A stretch of DNA of 64,000 nucleotides from Diplosphaera chodatii (taxonomy: Eukaryota; Chlorophyta; Trebouxiophyceae; Prasiolales; Stichococcaceae): positions 124,001 through 188,000 of the forward strand of contig JAALGY010000053.1 of assembly GCA_032358165.1 (NCBI GenBank), given 5' to 3'. The stretch's first letter is position 1, and every line of letters begins with the position of its first letter. The notes below the pieces were generated by a model. That model saw only the letters and a list, made by a program, of their open reading frames with translations. It was not told the origin of the DNA and made no database searches. This document shows positions 21,660 to 32,900 of this stretch, piece after piece. A program made the translations under genes and the position numbers.

Positions 21660-24600
21660 CTATACCTGCATACCAACTGTCTGCAGCTGCTGCGCTGTGA
21701 CCTCGCCGTTCTGCACCGACACCGCCTTGGCTGCTGCGCCCTGCCCTGCGGCCGCCGCCGCCTGCCGGATCGCCTTGGCCGCCAGCGCGTCCCGCAGCTG
21801 CTGCCCACCCTGGGGCGCCTCCCACCCCGTGCGCAGCCCGGAGCGCGGCAGCCCCGGCGACTCGAAGTCCCACCAGTACCCCGGTTCGATCCCCGGCCCC
21901 AGCGGCTCCGCGATCCCCAGGTTCCTGTCCAGGATCTCCAGCACATCATTTACCGGCACTTCCAGGTTGGCGCCCTTGCCGTCGTTGGCAGTCCCCACCG
22001 GCAGCGACCAGTAGTTGTGGCCCAGCCCGGCCGCCATGAGCCAAAAGACCTCGTTGCCGCGCTGCCCCGCCGCCATCACCTCCAGCACCAGGGCGCCGGG
22101 CGCGACCCAGTGCATGTTCAGGAACGCCGAGCCGTGGGGCCCCACCAGCGCCACCACCTGCGGCACAGCGAGATTCTGACAGCGGGTGGACACTGCACTG
22201 CGCGGCAGCTCCTGACGGCCTGGCACTTGGAGCAGCCAATTGTGGTTGCATTGTTGGACTGACGGACGCATGGGGTTGTGTTTCAGACACACGGCACGCG
22301 CTGCTGAGGGGTGGCATGCATGCAGCTACGCACGTGTTCGTCATGCAGTGAAAGACCGCCAGGATGTGCAGCCGGCACGCTGCGCTGCAGGGGTGCTCTG
22401 TCCCGATGCTGAGGGGCAAGCAAGCCGGCCCACCTCGCTGTTGAAGTACTGCACGACGTCGCGGAAGCGCGGGAACCTCTCGTGGTTGACACCTCAGTAC
22501 TGAGGCACAGTGAACTCAGCCCACCTCGTTGCTGAAGTACTGCACGACGTCGCGGAAGCGCGGGAACTTCTCGTGGTTAAACACCTCCAGCCGCTCCCCG
22601 CGTCCCCGCTTCTCCAGCAGCTCCCTGATCCTGTCCAGCAGCTCCGCCTGCAGGAGCACTCATCTGTAGTGCTGCACTGAAGTCGCACTGTGGCTACTGC
22701 ACTCTCAGTTGCAGGTGCAGTTCTCCGGCCCTGGTTCAGCACACGAGTGTTCTTTGAAGCAGCCAGCGCCTGCCCCAGCTGACATTCACACTGTGCGACA
22801 TCCCAGGCATGCCGGGCAGAGGGTTGACAAGGCACGCTTTGGCGGGCTGTGCCTCGTTGGTGACGGCTCGTCCGCCATTGCTTGCGGAGCCGCCCGTGCC
22901 AGGTGTCCGCGAGAAGTACATCACGGTCTGCATCGTCAGAACAACCGGGATTTTGAGCAACGTCCTGCTGCTCACAACGCACCCCAGGAGGGCTACAGAC
23001 CAGGAGGCAGATGATCAACGAACCGCGCTCAATGCGCTCAAACAAGCTGACGTCTGCGCCGGGAACGTGGCTGCTAGGAGAGATGGTGAGGTCCTCCGGC
23101 TGCCCTCTTCAGGGTGGCAGGGTTTGTGGTTCAGGGTCCCACCTTGCGCTGCGACAGCGGCACAGTGCGGTTGGCGCCGCCCGCGTACGCGACCAGCAGG
23201 TCGTACATGGGGTGGTAGTTGGGGCAGCGGCACGCAAACACCAGCCGCTCCGCCACCTTGCCGTCCACCTGTGCAGCGTCAGGCGATGTCGGGCAATGTG
23301 TGGGACGTCACAGATGACGCTGCTGCGCACATCAGGCAACTGTCATCAGCACACGCCCCTGCTGTCCGGCCATGGTAGCAGGCGTCACTGCCGGCTCAAC
23401 AGCGGCGGCCCTTGAGCACGCACTTGAAATCCCCAACCAGCAGGGGCCAGCAACAAACTCTGATCATCCGTAATGCTGCTGTGTTCGGAAAGGCATGATG
23501 CTGACATCGGACGCGTGCAGCACGTCGCCGAAGTCGAAGCCCAGGCCCCGCCACAGGCTGGGCTGCCAGTCGTCGCCCGAGGCCGCGCCCTGCCCCGGGT
23601 ACCCCGTCACCGCCTTGGCGCCGGGCGCGACAAACTCCTGCGCCTGCGGATGTCAGGCACACAGCGTCACGTGCTGTTGACCCGTACAGCAGTGCAGGCA
23701 CAGCGTTGGAGGTGGTGGGCACTGCAGTGCAACGTGGAGATCCGCTAGCTTGGTGTTGCAGCTGCTACGTGTGGCTTTCAGGTGCTTTCATGCTATCCAT
23801 GGCATGCATAACATGTCAACGCGATGCCAGGCCAATTCTGCGATGGCTGAGAGGTTACTGTGCCGCGGGCAGCAGTTTAACTGTGAGCTCCAGACCTGCA
23901 GCGGCGGGTGGGTGGCGGCCTCTGCAAAGTGAGCCCAGGTGAGCGCCTGCGGCGTGGTGGCCAGCACCACCGTCCCGTTGATCGCCCGGCCACCTGCCGC
24001 AGGGCAGGCACTGAGGTCTCAGTGAACACCAGGTCCCGCAAACTCTCCTGGGCTTCGCGTGCACCCTCATGGCTGATGCCAGTTGGGGCAACATGGGGCC
24101 TGCACGCGTACGGCGCACCGCGGCCAGCATGCTTGCATGGAGGCAGCGCAGCATGTGCCGCCCCCCGTCGGGCGCGGCCGCGGACCGAGCGCAGCCACCC
24201 TGGGCTTCAGCCTCCCGCACCTGCCGCCGCCGCCGCCATGTCCGCCGCCGCCGCGGCCGCCGGCTTGAGCCACTGCGTGTGGGGCACCTCCGCCGCCATG
24301 CAGTGGTTGGGCCCCCAGGAGTCCGGCGGCGGCATGCCGCCCAGCGTCGCGTTGGCGAACACCAGGTTCTGCAGCGACGGCGTGCGCTGCCCTCAGCTGA
24401 TCAGGAGTCGGTGAGCACGCAAGTTGCATTTGACCGGGCAGCACTGTGTTTGGGGTCACGGCCGGCGCCGGCCTGGGCATGCTGCGGGCGTGATCAGGGT
24501 GCTGGAGGCTGAGCTGGCGACGCTGCAGGGGGGGCACCTGGCCCCGCTGCGCGTCAAACCGCTTCCAGCCGGGCGTGCGCAGCCGGATGTCGTAGTCCAG

Positions 24601-25710
24601 CCGCAGCGACTGCAGGTTCTGCGGCAGCAGGGCACGCAACACCCTCACATCGAGGTCCCCGTGGCCTGTGATGCAGGGCCAGGCCCGCCGAAACACCATC
24701 AGCAGACGGCGCTGACAGCCGCATCTGCCCAGCATGGTTTGATTCGGACACCAGCACTCACATCCCAGATCCGCGCGTGCTCCTCCGTCAGGAACCCCGG
24801 CCGCCGCACCCTGTAGTCCGGGTAGATGAGCTCCTGCAGCAGAATGGACCGTGCACTCGTTTCAAAGGTCCATTCTACTCGGCGCGCTTCTTTGTTTAGT
24901 GCTGCTCATCAGGGCAGGCTTTGTGGGGACAACCCCCTTGCAGCAAGGAAGGAGACGCATCGTCCTGACCCGGGGAATAGGGTGCGGATGCAATGGGGTC
25001 GTGCAATCGCGCCTGCGCAATGAGCAGGTTGCTGTCGGGGCCCGCCGCCTGCTTCACGCAGGGCGCTGACTCGGCGGGCATCCACGGCTGGCAGTCCTCC
25101 ACCACCATCGGCAGCCACGGCTGTACGTCCTGCGGAGAGTGTTCAGTACCAGCTGGTAGTACCAGCAGAAATGGGTCAGCCAGGGGCCGGGTGTGGCATC
25201 ATGCAAACGAGTGCTGACTCTGGTGCTGGGCGCAGTGCCGGATGAAGGCAGCGCATTGGGAGGATGTGCCTGCCACAACCTCGGGGTACTCGTGGTCGGG
25301 GTTGAAGCGGCGCAGCTGCAGCTCATACCGGTTCCGCCTCGGAAGCAGCCCGCCCCCCCGCTGGAAGTCGGCGAGGCTGCTGCCCAGGTGCCAGCGTCCA
25401 CCATGCCCCCCTGCAGCGACCATGGCAGTGTGCGAGTGCGGCGGACCAGCCCATGCCCTTGCCAATGCCAGGCTGCATGCACAGCAGTGTGCGCAGCACG
25501 CTACACACACAGTCCCGTCACCCCACGGTGGTGTGCAACATGGCGTGCGGCGTGATGTCCCCGCCAGCTGAGCTCACCTGCTCGCTGCAGCAGCGAGGAC
25601 AGCATGGTGCCGAGCAGCACCCCCACCATCAGAGTGCCCACTGCCCGCAGGGATGCCGCGGCCACCTGCTGCCGGCGGTGACCCTTGAGCCGCGGCATGG
25701 CTGCCGGCAT
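21660..25710 (-). CDS. GT61-family glycosyltransferase, type II membrane protein
   Basis: Eleven exons, read from the high end, sum to 560 residues: 25710-25578, 25410-25280, 25129-25013, 24833-24762, 24618-24538, 24386-24221, 23993-23896, 23643-23506, 23268-23143, 22647-22525, 22157-21660. The N-terminus MPAAMPRLKGHRRQQ is short and basic. A hydrophobic anchor follows (LRAVGTLMVGVLLGTMLSSLL), typical of Golgi glycosyltransferases with the catalytic part in the lumen. Family signature: FNHEKFPRFRDVVQYFSNEV then ALVGPHGSAFLNMHWVAPGA, as in DUF563/GT61 enzymes (EOGT and plant xylosyl- or arabinosyltransferases). Sugar donor and acceptor cannot be told from sequence. The donor after 25013 would be GC (GCGCGA), the weakest junction. 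A second copy of part of the 22525-22647 exon lies in the next intron (see repeat). The far C-terminus is Ala-rich. Confidence 0.88.
22429..22587 (-). repeat. Tandem duplication of a conserved GT61 exon segment
   Basis: Bases 22520-22587 (exonic, coding FNHEKFPRFRDVVQYFSNEV) are repeated almost exactly at 22429-22495, about 91 bases downstream in the gene's direction. The second copy codes NHERFPRFRDVVQYFNSEV, has its own AG before it and a GTGGGC donor-like site after it, but lacks one base near its start, so its phase differs. Confidence 0.9.
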
Positions 25711-26961
25711 GCCGCCGGATCCCGCGGCTGGTGCCACAGCGTTCCTCAAAGCAGCTGATGCCTTGCTGGCTCTGGCAGCTGCTCTGGCTCGATGGGTGTC
25801 AAGGTGCCCATGTACCCCCAGGTGGCGATGCTGTCGTTGGCTGTACTGCAACCAAGCAAGGCAGCTCGCATCCAGCAGCGAGGCCGCTGGCCCCTGCCGA
25901 TGGTGGCATCAAGCCCATGATGCCGTCACTATACGTGCCAACCACTCGAGCACAGGCGGGTGCTGCAGATTGCCGCTGTCACTCGGTCGCAATCAGCTGC
26001 TGCCAAGCGCAGCTGCACAGCTGTCAGCGTGTTGCTAGGGCCGCGACGGCTCATGCCTGTGCGATCGCTGCACCAAGCGGCTTTGTGCCTGGCACTGAAC
26101 TAGATCTATTATCGAGGATCCGCCGGCCGCAGGGTCTGCCACAGGCAAAACTCAGCAGTCGGGGCGCTCACGCATGTACCGCCAGCAGGACTGATGCAGC
26201 CAGGGAAGATCCAGTTCGCGATCCCAACCCCGAGCACACTCTCAAAACCTGCTGTGTTAATGACTCGGCGCGGTCAGCTTGAGATTGCTGCGGGATCTTG
26301 GGGGCCGGTCAATGCTGCCACTTGGAATACCAGCAACAGCAAGGCTGAGAGTGCCGAACGTTTGAACGCCTGTGGCCAGCCGGTCTGCAAGACGACAGAG
26401 CAGTCTGCACAGCGAGTTGCAAGTGGTCTCGCCGCGAATTGTGTCAAGGTGTCCTGCCTCCGGCGTGTGCATCTGGCAAGATCGTCCCCGCAGCAAGGGG
26501 AATAGAACTATTCCCCTTGCCCGCAGCATGTTGTCATGCTACACGCCCCCTGGATCAGTGAACTACCCGCGGTTCTGTGCGCAAAAATGGCATACAGTGT
26601 GGCGTAGAGCTGCACCGTGTGCGCGGTACTAGGTGCTGTATGTTCTGGTAGCACACACAGCTGTGTACTAGACACGGATCACATCATGCGCTGAGTGAAT
26701 TGGCGTTTGCAGACTGCCACTACTAAGCAACATCACAGTTGCTGACACCAAATTGCACGACTGCCTGACCATAGCTACGTAGTTCCCTTCAACTGGCATG
26801 GGATATGACATGGCACAAGTCGAGTGAGACGTTGCAGTGCTGACTGTTGTCAGGAAGTGCCCTCAAAGCTGTACCTGCTGACGCCAGCTCGTGTGGCCGC
26901 CGGTTCTGATGGGCATAGGGTATGCAACAAGCGGCTGTTGCAGGTGCTGCCTTGTGGCAGG
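25711..26961. other. Intergenic between GT61 and AP2 genes
   Basis: Upstream region of the GT61 gene and 3' flank of the AP2 gene. Apart from the palindrome at 26493-26520 I see no feature; frames are short or Cys/His-rich noise. Confidence 0.5.
26493..26520. repeat. Perfect 13-bp inverted repeat with 2-bp centre
   Basis: GCAAGGGGAATAG and its exact reverse complement are separated by AA. Both sides carry the same 9-base sequence CCCGCAGCA (left copy about 26487-26495, right copy 26520-26528, each overlapping the arm edge), which looks like a short direct repeat around a hairpin. Confidence 0.9.
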
Positions 26962-29900
26962 TCAGGCCTGCGGCAGCTGCTGCGCAACCGCAGGCTGCGC
27001 AAGCACAGGCTGGGCCGTGGCAACTGCTGCCATCGTGGCTGCCGGCTGCCCACCGCCCACCAGCTGCTGCAGCGTCCGCTGCTGCGGCGCGGGCTGCTGC
27101 TGTGACGCCTGCGGCAGCCAGCTGCCTGGGCCTGCGGCGAGCGGCAGGCTGGGCGCCACGGCTGCTGCCTGCTTCGCAGCTGCCTGCTGCTGAACCGCCA
27201 TCACCTGCAGCCAGCCACACCACATTTTGATGCACAGCACCACCACTGAGCCTCAAATCCAAACCGAACACAAAAAAACAGTTAAAGCGAGTTCTTTGCC
27301 GGTGTGCGTCAGCAAACGCATTACTGGGAAGGGGGACCCTACCGCAGGCCCTGCATTGGGAACAGCTGGCAGCGGTAGACTTGCGGCTGCAGGGCTCGGT
27401 GCGGTGGTGAATGCCACAGGGTAGGCGCCACCATTGGCGCCGGGCCCCGAGATCGGCGGCATGGGCGCCAGCGACGGCATCCCCTGGCGCGGCCCTGTAG
27501 CAGGGTGGCATCCTGCCGGTGAGACGCGCCCTGTCCATCACAAAGAGGTGCAAGCAGCTGACAACGCCCAAGCACCCAGCGCCTGGCGCTGCCCCTGCTG
27601 TCCACCGCCCACAGTCCCGGCCGCCGAGCTGCAAAGCGGGAGCACACCTGAAACAGCCGGTATCGTGCGCAGCCCGTTGCCGCGCGGCACAGAGCGGTTG
27701 CCGTGGGCCGCGTGCGCCGCCGCGGCGAGGGCGGCGCCCGCCCGGCGGCTGCCGGCGTCGCCGCCGCCGTCGCCCACCGCCACATTGCCGCCGGCCCTGC
27801 ACGCACAGGGCATGGGTTTCGGGGCCATCAATCCTCGTACAGCAACCCACTGACTTGTTGCGCACATGAGGCCTGCCGGTGTATGGACGCATCATTTCAG
27901 CTGCCTGGCGTGATGTAGCAGCAGCTGCCCATTGTGGTGTGGGGGTCATGCAGGTGTGACTGCCGACTGAAGCATGGGGTGGTCGTTTGCATGGAGCTGC
28001 CGGGCTCAGCTGCTGCAGCTGCTGCTGTTGCTTCGCAAGGCCTGCCTGGACCAGGAGACGGGCTGGGAGGAACTGCCCCCAGGTCTTCTGGCAGGTGCAA
28101 CGCTCAGGCCAACACAACTTGGACCAGGCGTCAGCTGGGATCTGGAGCAATCACAGCCCCGTTACACAGCAGACCACCGACAGTGCCGGAGCTGGGAAAA
28201 CCGTGGTGTTGCAGAGGGCTCACGCTCGCACGACGGCGGTGGCGATGGCCATGGCCCGCAGCTGGGGGTCGGTGCCGTCCTCCGCCCAGGAGCCCGTCTT
28301 GATCCACCGCTCGAAGGCCGCGCCGCCGTCCAGCCCCGCGGCGCCGTCGCCAGCGGTGTTGACGCCAGACCTGCGGCGGCATCAGGGTTTGTTGACAGGG
28401 GACATGAAACCGCTGGAGATCCAAGCAATCGTTGCAGACACAGCGTGGCAGCAGGCGCCTCTTGCGTAGCCTTACAGCAGAGACATGTCACTGGGATACT
28501 TCAATGGGACAAACACCGATCACGTCTGCTGCAGTACCTGGGCTGCATGGCTGCAGCGGCGTTGCTGCCGCCAGCACCGACGATGGACGACGCCTCGGCA
28601 TCCAGAACAGCCTGAGGGGCGCCCGCCAGCAGCTGCGACACAACACAACCTCGCTTGGAATACACAAATACTCATGCACCCTGCGCACTTGACACCTGTC
28701 GACCGTTTCGACAGCTTGTTGCCTGAGGGTAGCACAACACACATGGCAGCACCACCACAGCAATGACATCTTTGCAGCGGCACCTGCTGCATCTTGTGGT
28801 ACTCGGCGAGATCGGCGCGGTAGTCCGACAGCGCAAAGTTGGTGGCCGCCGCCGTGCCCCGCAGCCGCACCTGTCGCCAAACGTTGGAATGGGGTCAGGC
28901 AATAAGGCTTGAGAGAGACAAGTGTGCAACCCCAGAAACAGCTGTGGTCTTACGAAGGGTGCAGATGAGCAACGCGACAATGAGAGGAATGTTGGCAACA
29001 TCACAGTTGGCAGCTGCTATTAGTCACTGGTCTAATTCCTGCCAAGCTGCACTGCAACAGGCTTTACTGGCTCACAGCAACATGCGCAATGCCCTGCGCG
29101 AGCCAGTTGGACCTGCTGCACGATGAGCTTGACAGGGCGGATGCCCTACGACTCCACAGAGTCTCCAAGTACCTACACTGCAATGTGACAGGTTCCAGGT
29201 TTCCACTCACCAGCGCGGCGTCGTACATGCGGGCGGCCTCGCGCTCCTCGTTGAACAGGCCCAGGTAGATGTGCTTGCTGCCCGGGATGCCGATGCGCGC
29301 CTCCCACCGCCCTGTGAGCACCAGGGTTTTCAGGCGTTGCAACACATTGACCTGGCTCGCCCGGCCTGCATGCTGCCACTTACATGTGCCGACGCAAGGG
29401 CGGGCGCTGCAGGTGGGCAACCCCTGGTTGACAAGGCGATGCTCGGCGCGCATGGGCCGACCTGAGGGGTGGTGGGTGACGCCGCGGAAGGCGGAGGTGC
29501 CGCGGGAGAAGCCCTGCGACTGGCGCCGCACCGCCATGATCAGCTCCTCCAGCGAGATGCTGTCCATGCACTCCGTCAGGTCCGCGTACCTGCCCCGCAG
29601 CAAGAGTGACACTGAGAACCATCGCAGAGACGGCACTCGCACTGTTTGGACAACATGTCAAGGCCTTGGTCAGCCTCGTACACCCGCAACAATATGCAAT
29701 GCTGGGGACTTGTCGATGATCCTAAAAACACTGCAAGCTTCCAGCTGGAACATTCGTCTGCCTCCCATGACATGCAGAAGATCGGACATGGTGATGGGAC
29801 GCGCTCTGCGGGTCGCAAGCACCAGGCGCACCGGGAGATGGTGAAGTTGGTCTTGACGCGGGGCCCCTTGCACTTGAGGGCGGCCACGTCGTACGCCTCC

Positions 29901-32900
29901 GCCGCGTGCTCCTCGTGCTCGTAGCCGCCCAGGTACACCTGCCGCCCCAGCTCCTTCACCCAGATGTGCGCCTCCCACCTGCGGGCGCCAGGAGGGGCGA
30001 CCATTCAGCCGCCGCACAGAAGCCAAGCAGGGGCCAGCATGAGGGGTGCCGTCCCGGCTCAGTTCCTTATGAAACTGGGCCATGCGTGCCAGGCCTTTGC
30101 CATTTGCAGGCACGCCGCACCCTCCAGAACACAGCCGAAAGCCCATTCTCCATCGGACTCAGAGGTCGCCATCCGTGCGTGGCCTGCACGGTGTTGTGCC
30201 GACACTCCTGGTGGGCTGCGCACCTGCCGCTGCGGCGGTGCTTGGTGACGCCGCGGTAGCGGCTGGAGCGGCTGGGGGGCCCCGGGTCCGAGCTGCCGGG
30301 GGGCGCCAGCACCCGCCCACCCTGCAGCACCAAGTTTATCAACTAGCTGAAAGCCACCAGCTAGATGGTAGACTACTGAGGCGCCAGCGGTCACTTGATT
30401 GAAGCATGTGGGTGGCCAGCCGTGCAGAGCCGCCATCACAGAAGCATGGCAAGGCCAACTATAGCAGGACACCCTCCCGAGCATATGGGGCGCCTGCTGC
30501 AGCTGCCTGCTGATGCTGCTGCGATGGAGTGCGCAATTGGCTCTGGCAAGCGCTGGCACAGGCACACAGATGATCGAGCGTATGATAGCGGACGACTCCT
30601 GAACCCCACCTGTACCGGGCTGCGCTCGCGCTCACGCCCCGCAGACGGCCGCCGCTGCTGGTGCTGCGCCGGCTGCGGGCCCGGCGGCGGCTGCAGCGCC
30701 GCCACCGCCGCCTGCACCGACGCCTGCCACTGCTGCGGCGCCGCCGACGCCGGCCCCATCGGCAGCGTGGCCTGCAGGAGCGACACATTGCACCACACGA
30801 GGATGTTACTGCTGGAATACTGCCCTGCGCAACAAACCGCCGGGTAGCATAGCACAGTTGGGAACAAAGCAGCGGCATCTGCACCAGAGGAATTGTACGA
30901 AACCCACTGTTCTGTCACTGACGTGACAAGGTGGACACGGCCATATTGCCGTCCTCGCTGTGTTGAAGAGGGCAGCACCTGCGCCTGGTGCTGCGGCGGC
31001 AGGCCCGCCAGGAACTGCGCTGGGGTCATCTGCGGCTGCGAGGCCACCGCCGGCGGCCCCGACAGCATGGCCGGGTGCTGCGCGGCAGCCGGCAGCACGG
31101 CGGGCTGTGACGCCTGGGCCGCCTGCTGCTGCTGCTGCTGCTGCTGTGGGGCCTGCGCCTCTGCGGGAGCCATGCCTGCATCGAAATCAGGACACTGCTG
31201 AGGCACCGAAAGAGCAATACTTTTCCCTCTGAGCACCAGTCTACAGCAGCAATGTCATGGAACCAGGTGTGCAAGCAAGAGGAGTGAAGCCAGCCAGCAC
31301 ACCTGGCACTGAGCCCGCCGAGAGCGTCGCCGTGAGCTGCTGTATGCTGCTTGGAGTGATGCCGGTTGCATTGACAGGGTCGAACAGGTCTGCGAGGTCC
31401 TGCGACGTCAGCAGTGGGCTGCCCACACCTGTGGGATGCACACAGTCCTTAGCGACCTCAGCTGCTGTATGCCGGAGCATGTACTGATCATGCGGAGCTC
31501 TGACTTGAGATTTGAATGTCAGACATGGTGACATCGATCAGGCCGTGCAAGTTGTACACAGGAGCACCAGCAGCAGCAGCTCACCCAGCAGGTCGTGTGC
31601 ATGCGAGGTCAGGCTCCCATTTGCCTGCACATCAAACGAAAGGCGCGGTCAGAGCTACACAACCTGAATGTATATTACATCAGCCCGCGTTCGAGGAGCC
31701 TTCGCAGCGCTCAGTCGTAAGCGCAGCTGCGTGCAGATCAGCAGCCTGCACTCCGGTTGCTGACATGAGCTAACTCAGGACGCTTTCGATCTCGTGAAAG
31801 CAGTCCACAAGCGGTGTGGACTCACTCGTGCCTGCAGCAGCTGGCAGGCCTTGGAGCCCATTGGCTGCAGCGAAAATGGGACGGACGGCTGAAGGATCGG
31901 TGTAGACCAACAAATGTAGAACTTTGATGCACGTCAGCACATGGCTGTGCCGGTCTGCCTGGGTGCGTCGACAAGATGCAGCCCTCGGCCCCGATCTGTC
32001 CGACGCCACGGCTCAATGTGGATCGCCTGGACAGTTCGCTAGTATACGAGGCTGCAACCCCAAGTCTGTCGATGGGTTGCAACCGCCGGGGCGACCTGCC
32101 ACCTTGGGGCGTCGACCGCATTCTTGGCAGCCGCAGTTTACGTGATCAGCGGCAGCCTGAATGTCTCCAACTGAAGACTCCACGCCTAGTGACCAACGTT
32201 GCCCTGACTGCCCCCATCCCCATGTACGCCCCACCTGAGCAGGCTCCGAAGCCGTGGCGGCGGCCTGCTGCGGCGGCGACGCCATTGGCGGCAGTGCAGC
32301 AGGAACAGCGCCGGGGGTTGTGGTTGTCGCCACTGCCACCGCTGGTGCTGGGGCTACGGGGGTTGATGATGCACCAGCGGCGGCGGCGGCAGCTGCAGGG
32401 GTGGCGCCTGGCTCGGCGGGCTTGCTGCGGATGTCCGCCAGCAGGCCCATGACCTGCGGATGGTCCACTTGCTGGGTGGGTGGGCAGCGGGTGGTATTGC
32501 AGCACACATGCTGACAGACGGCGGCCATGGGTGCCAGGAGCTGATACATGGCCGCTACTTAGGATGTGTGCATCAGCCTGAGCAACCGCTGTACCTTGGC
32601 TACGCGCTGCACAGACTCGCCCGACAGCGCCCTGGCCGGCTGCAGGCAGACAAGCTGGAAGCTGAGAAGGAGTCGGTGTACAAAGCACTGTAGCAGTGGT
32701 GACACAGATGCGACATCCACTTGCGAATGGCGAGTGTGGAAGGGACGTCTCTCACATCAATCGGCGGGCCCTGCGGGCCCTTTTTCTGCTGCGGGGAGGC
32801 CGCAGCCGCCGGGGCTCCGGACGGCGCCGGCACTGCCGGCGGCGGCGTGGCGGCGGTGGAAGCCCCCGGCTGCAGGAAGGCGGCCGGGAGCAGGCCGGGG

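Noticed and set aside
21880..21900. GGTTCGATCCC, resembling a tRNA T-arm
   Set aside because: Lies in the coding sequence of the GT61 last exon, with no acceptor stem or anticodon arm around it.
26789..28150. 453-codon open frame on the minus strand
   Set aside because: It runs through several introns of the AP2 gene. The spliced exons in their own frames explain the conserved phase, and this frame's product is Cys/Arg/Ala noise.
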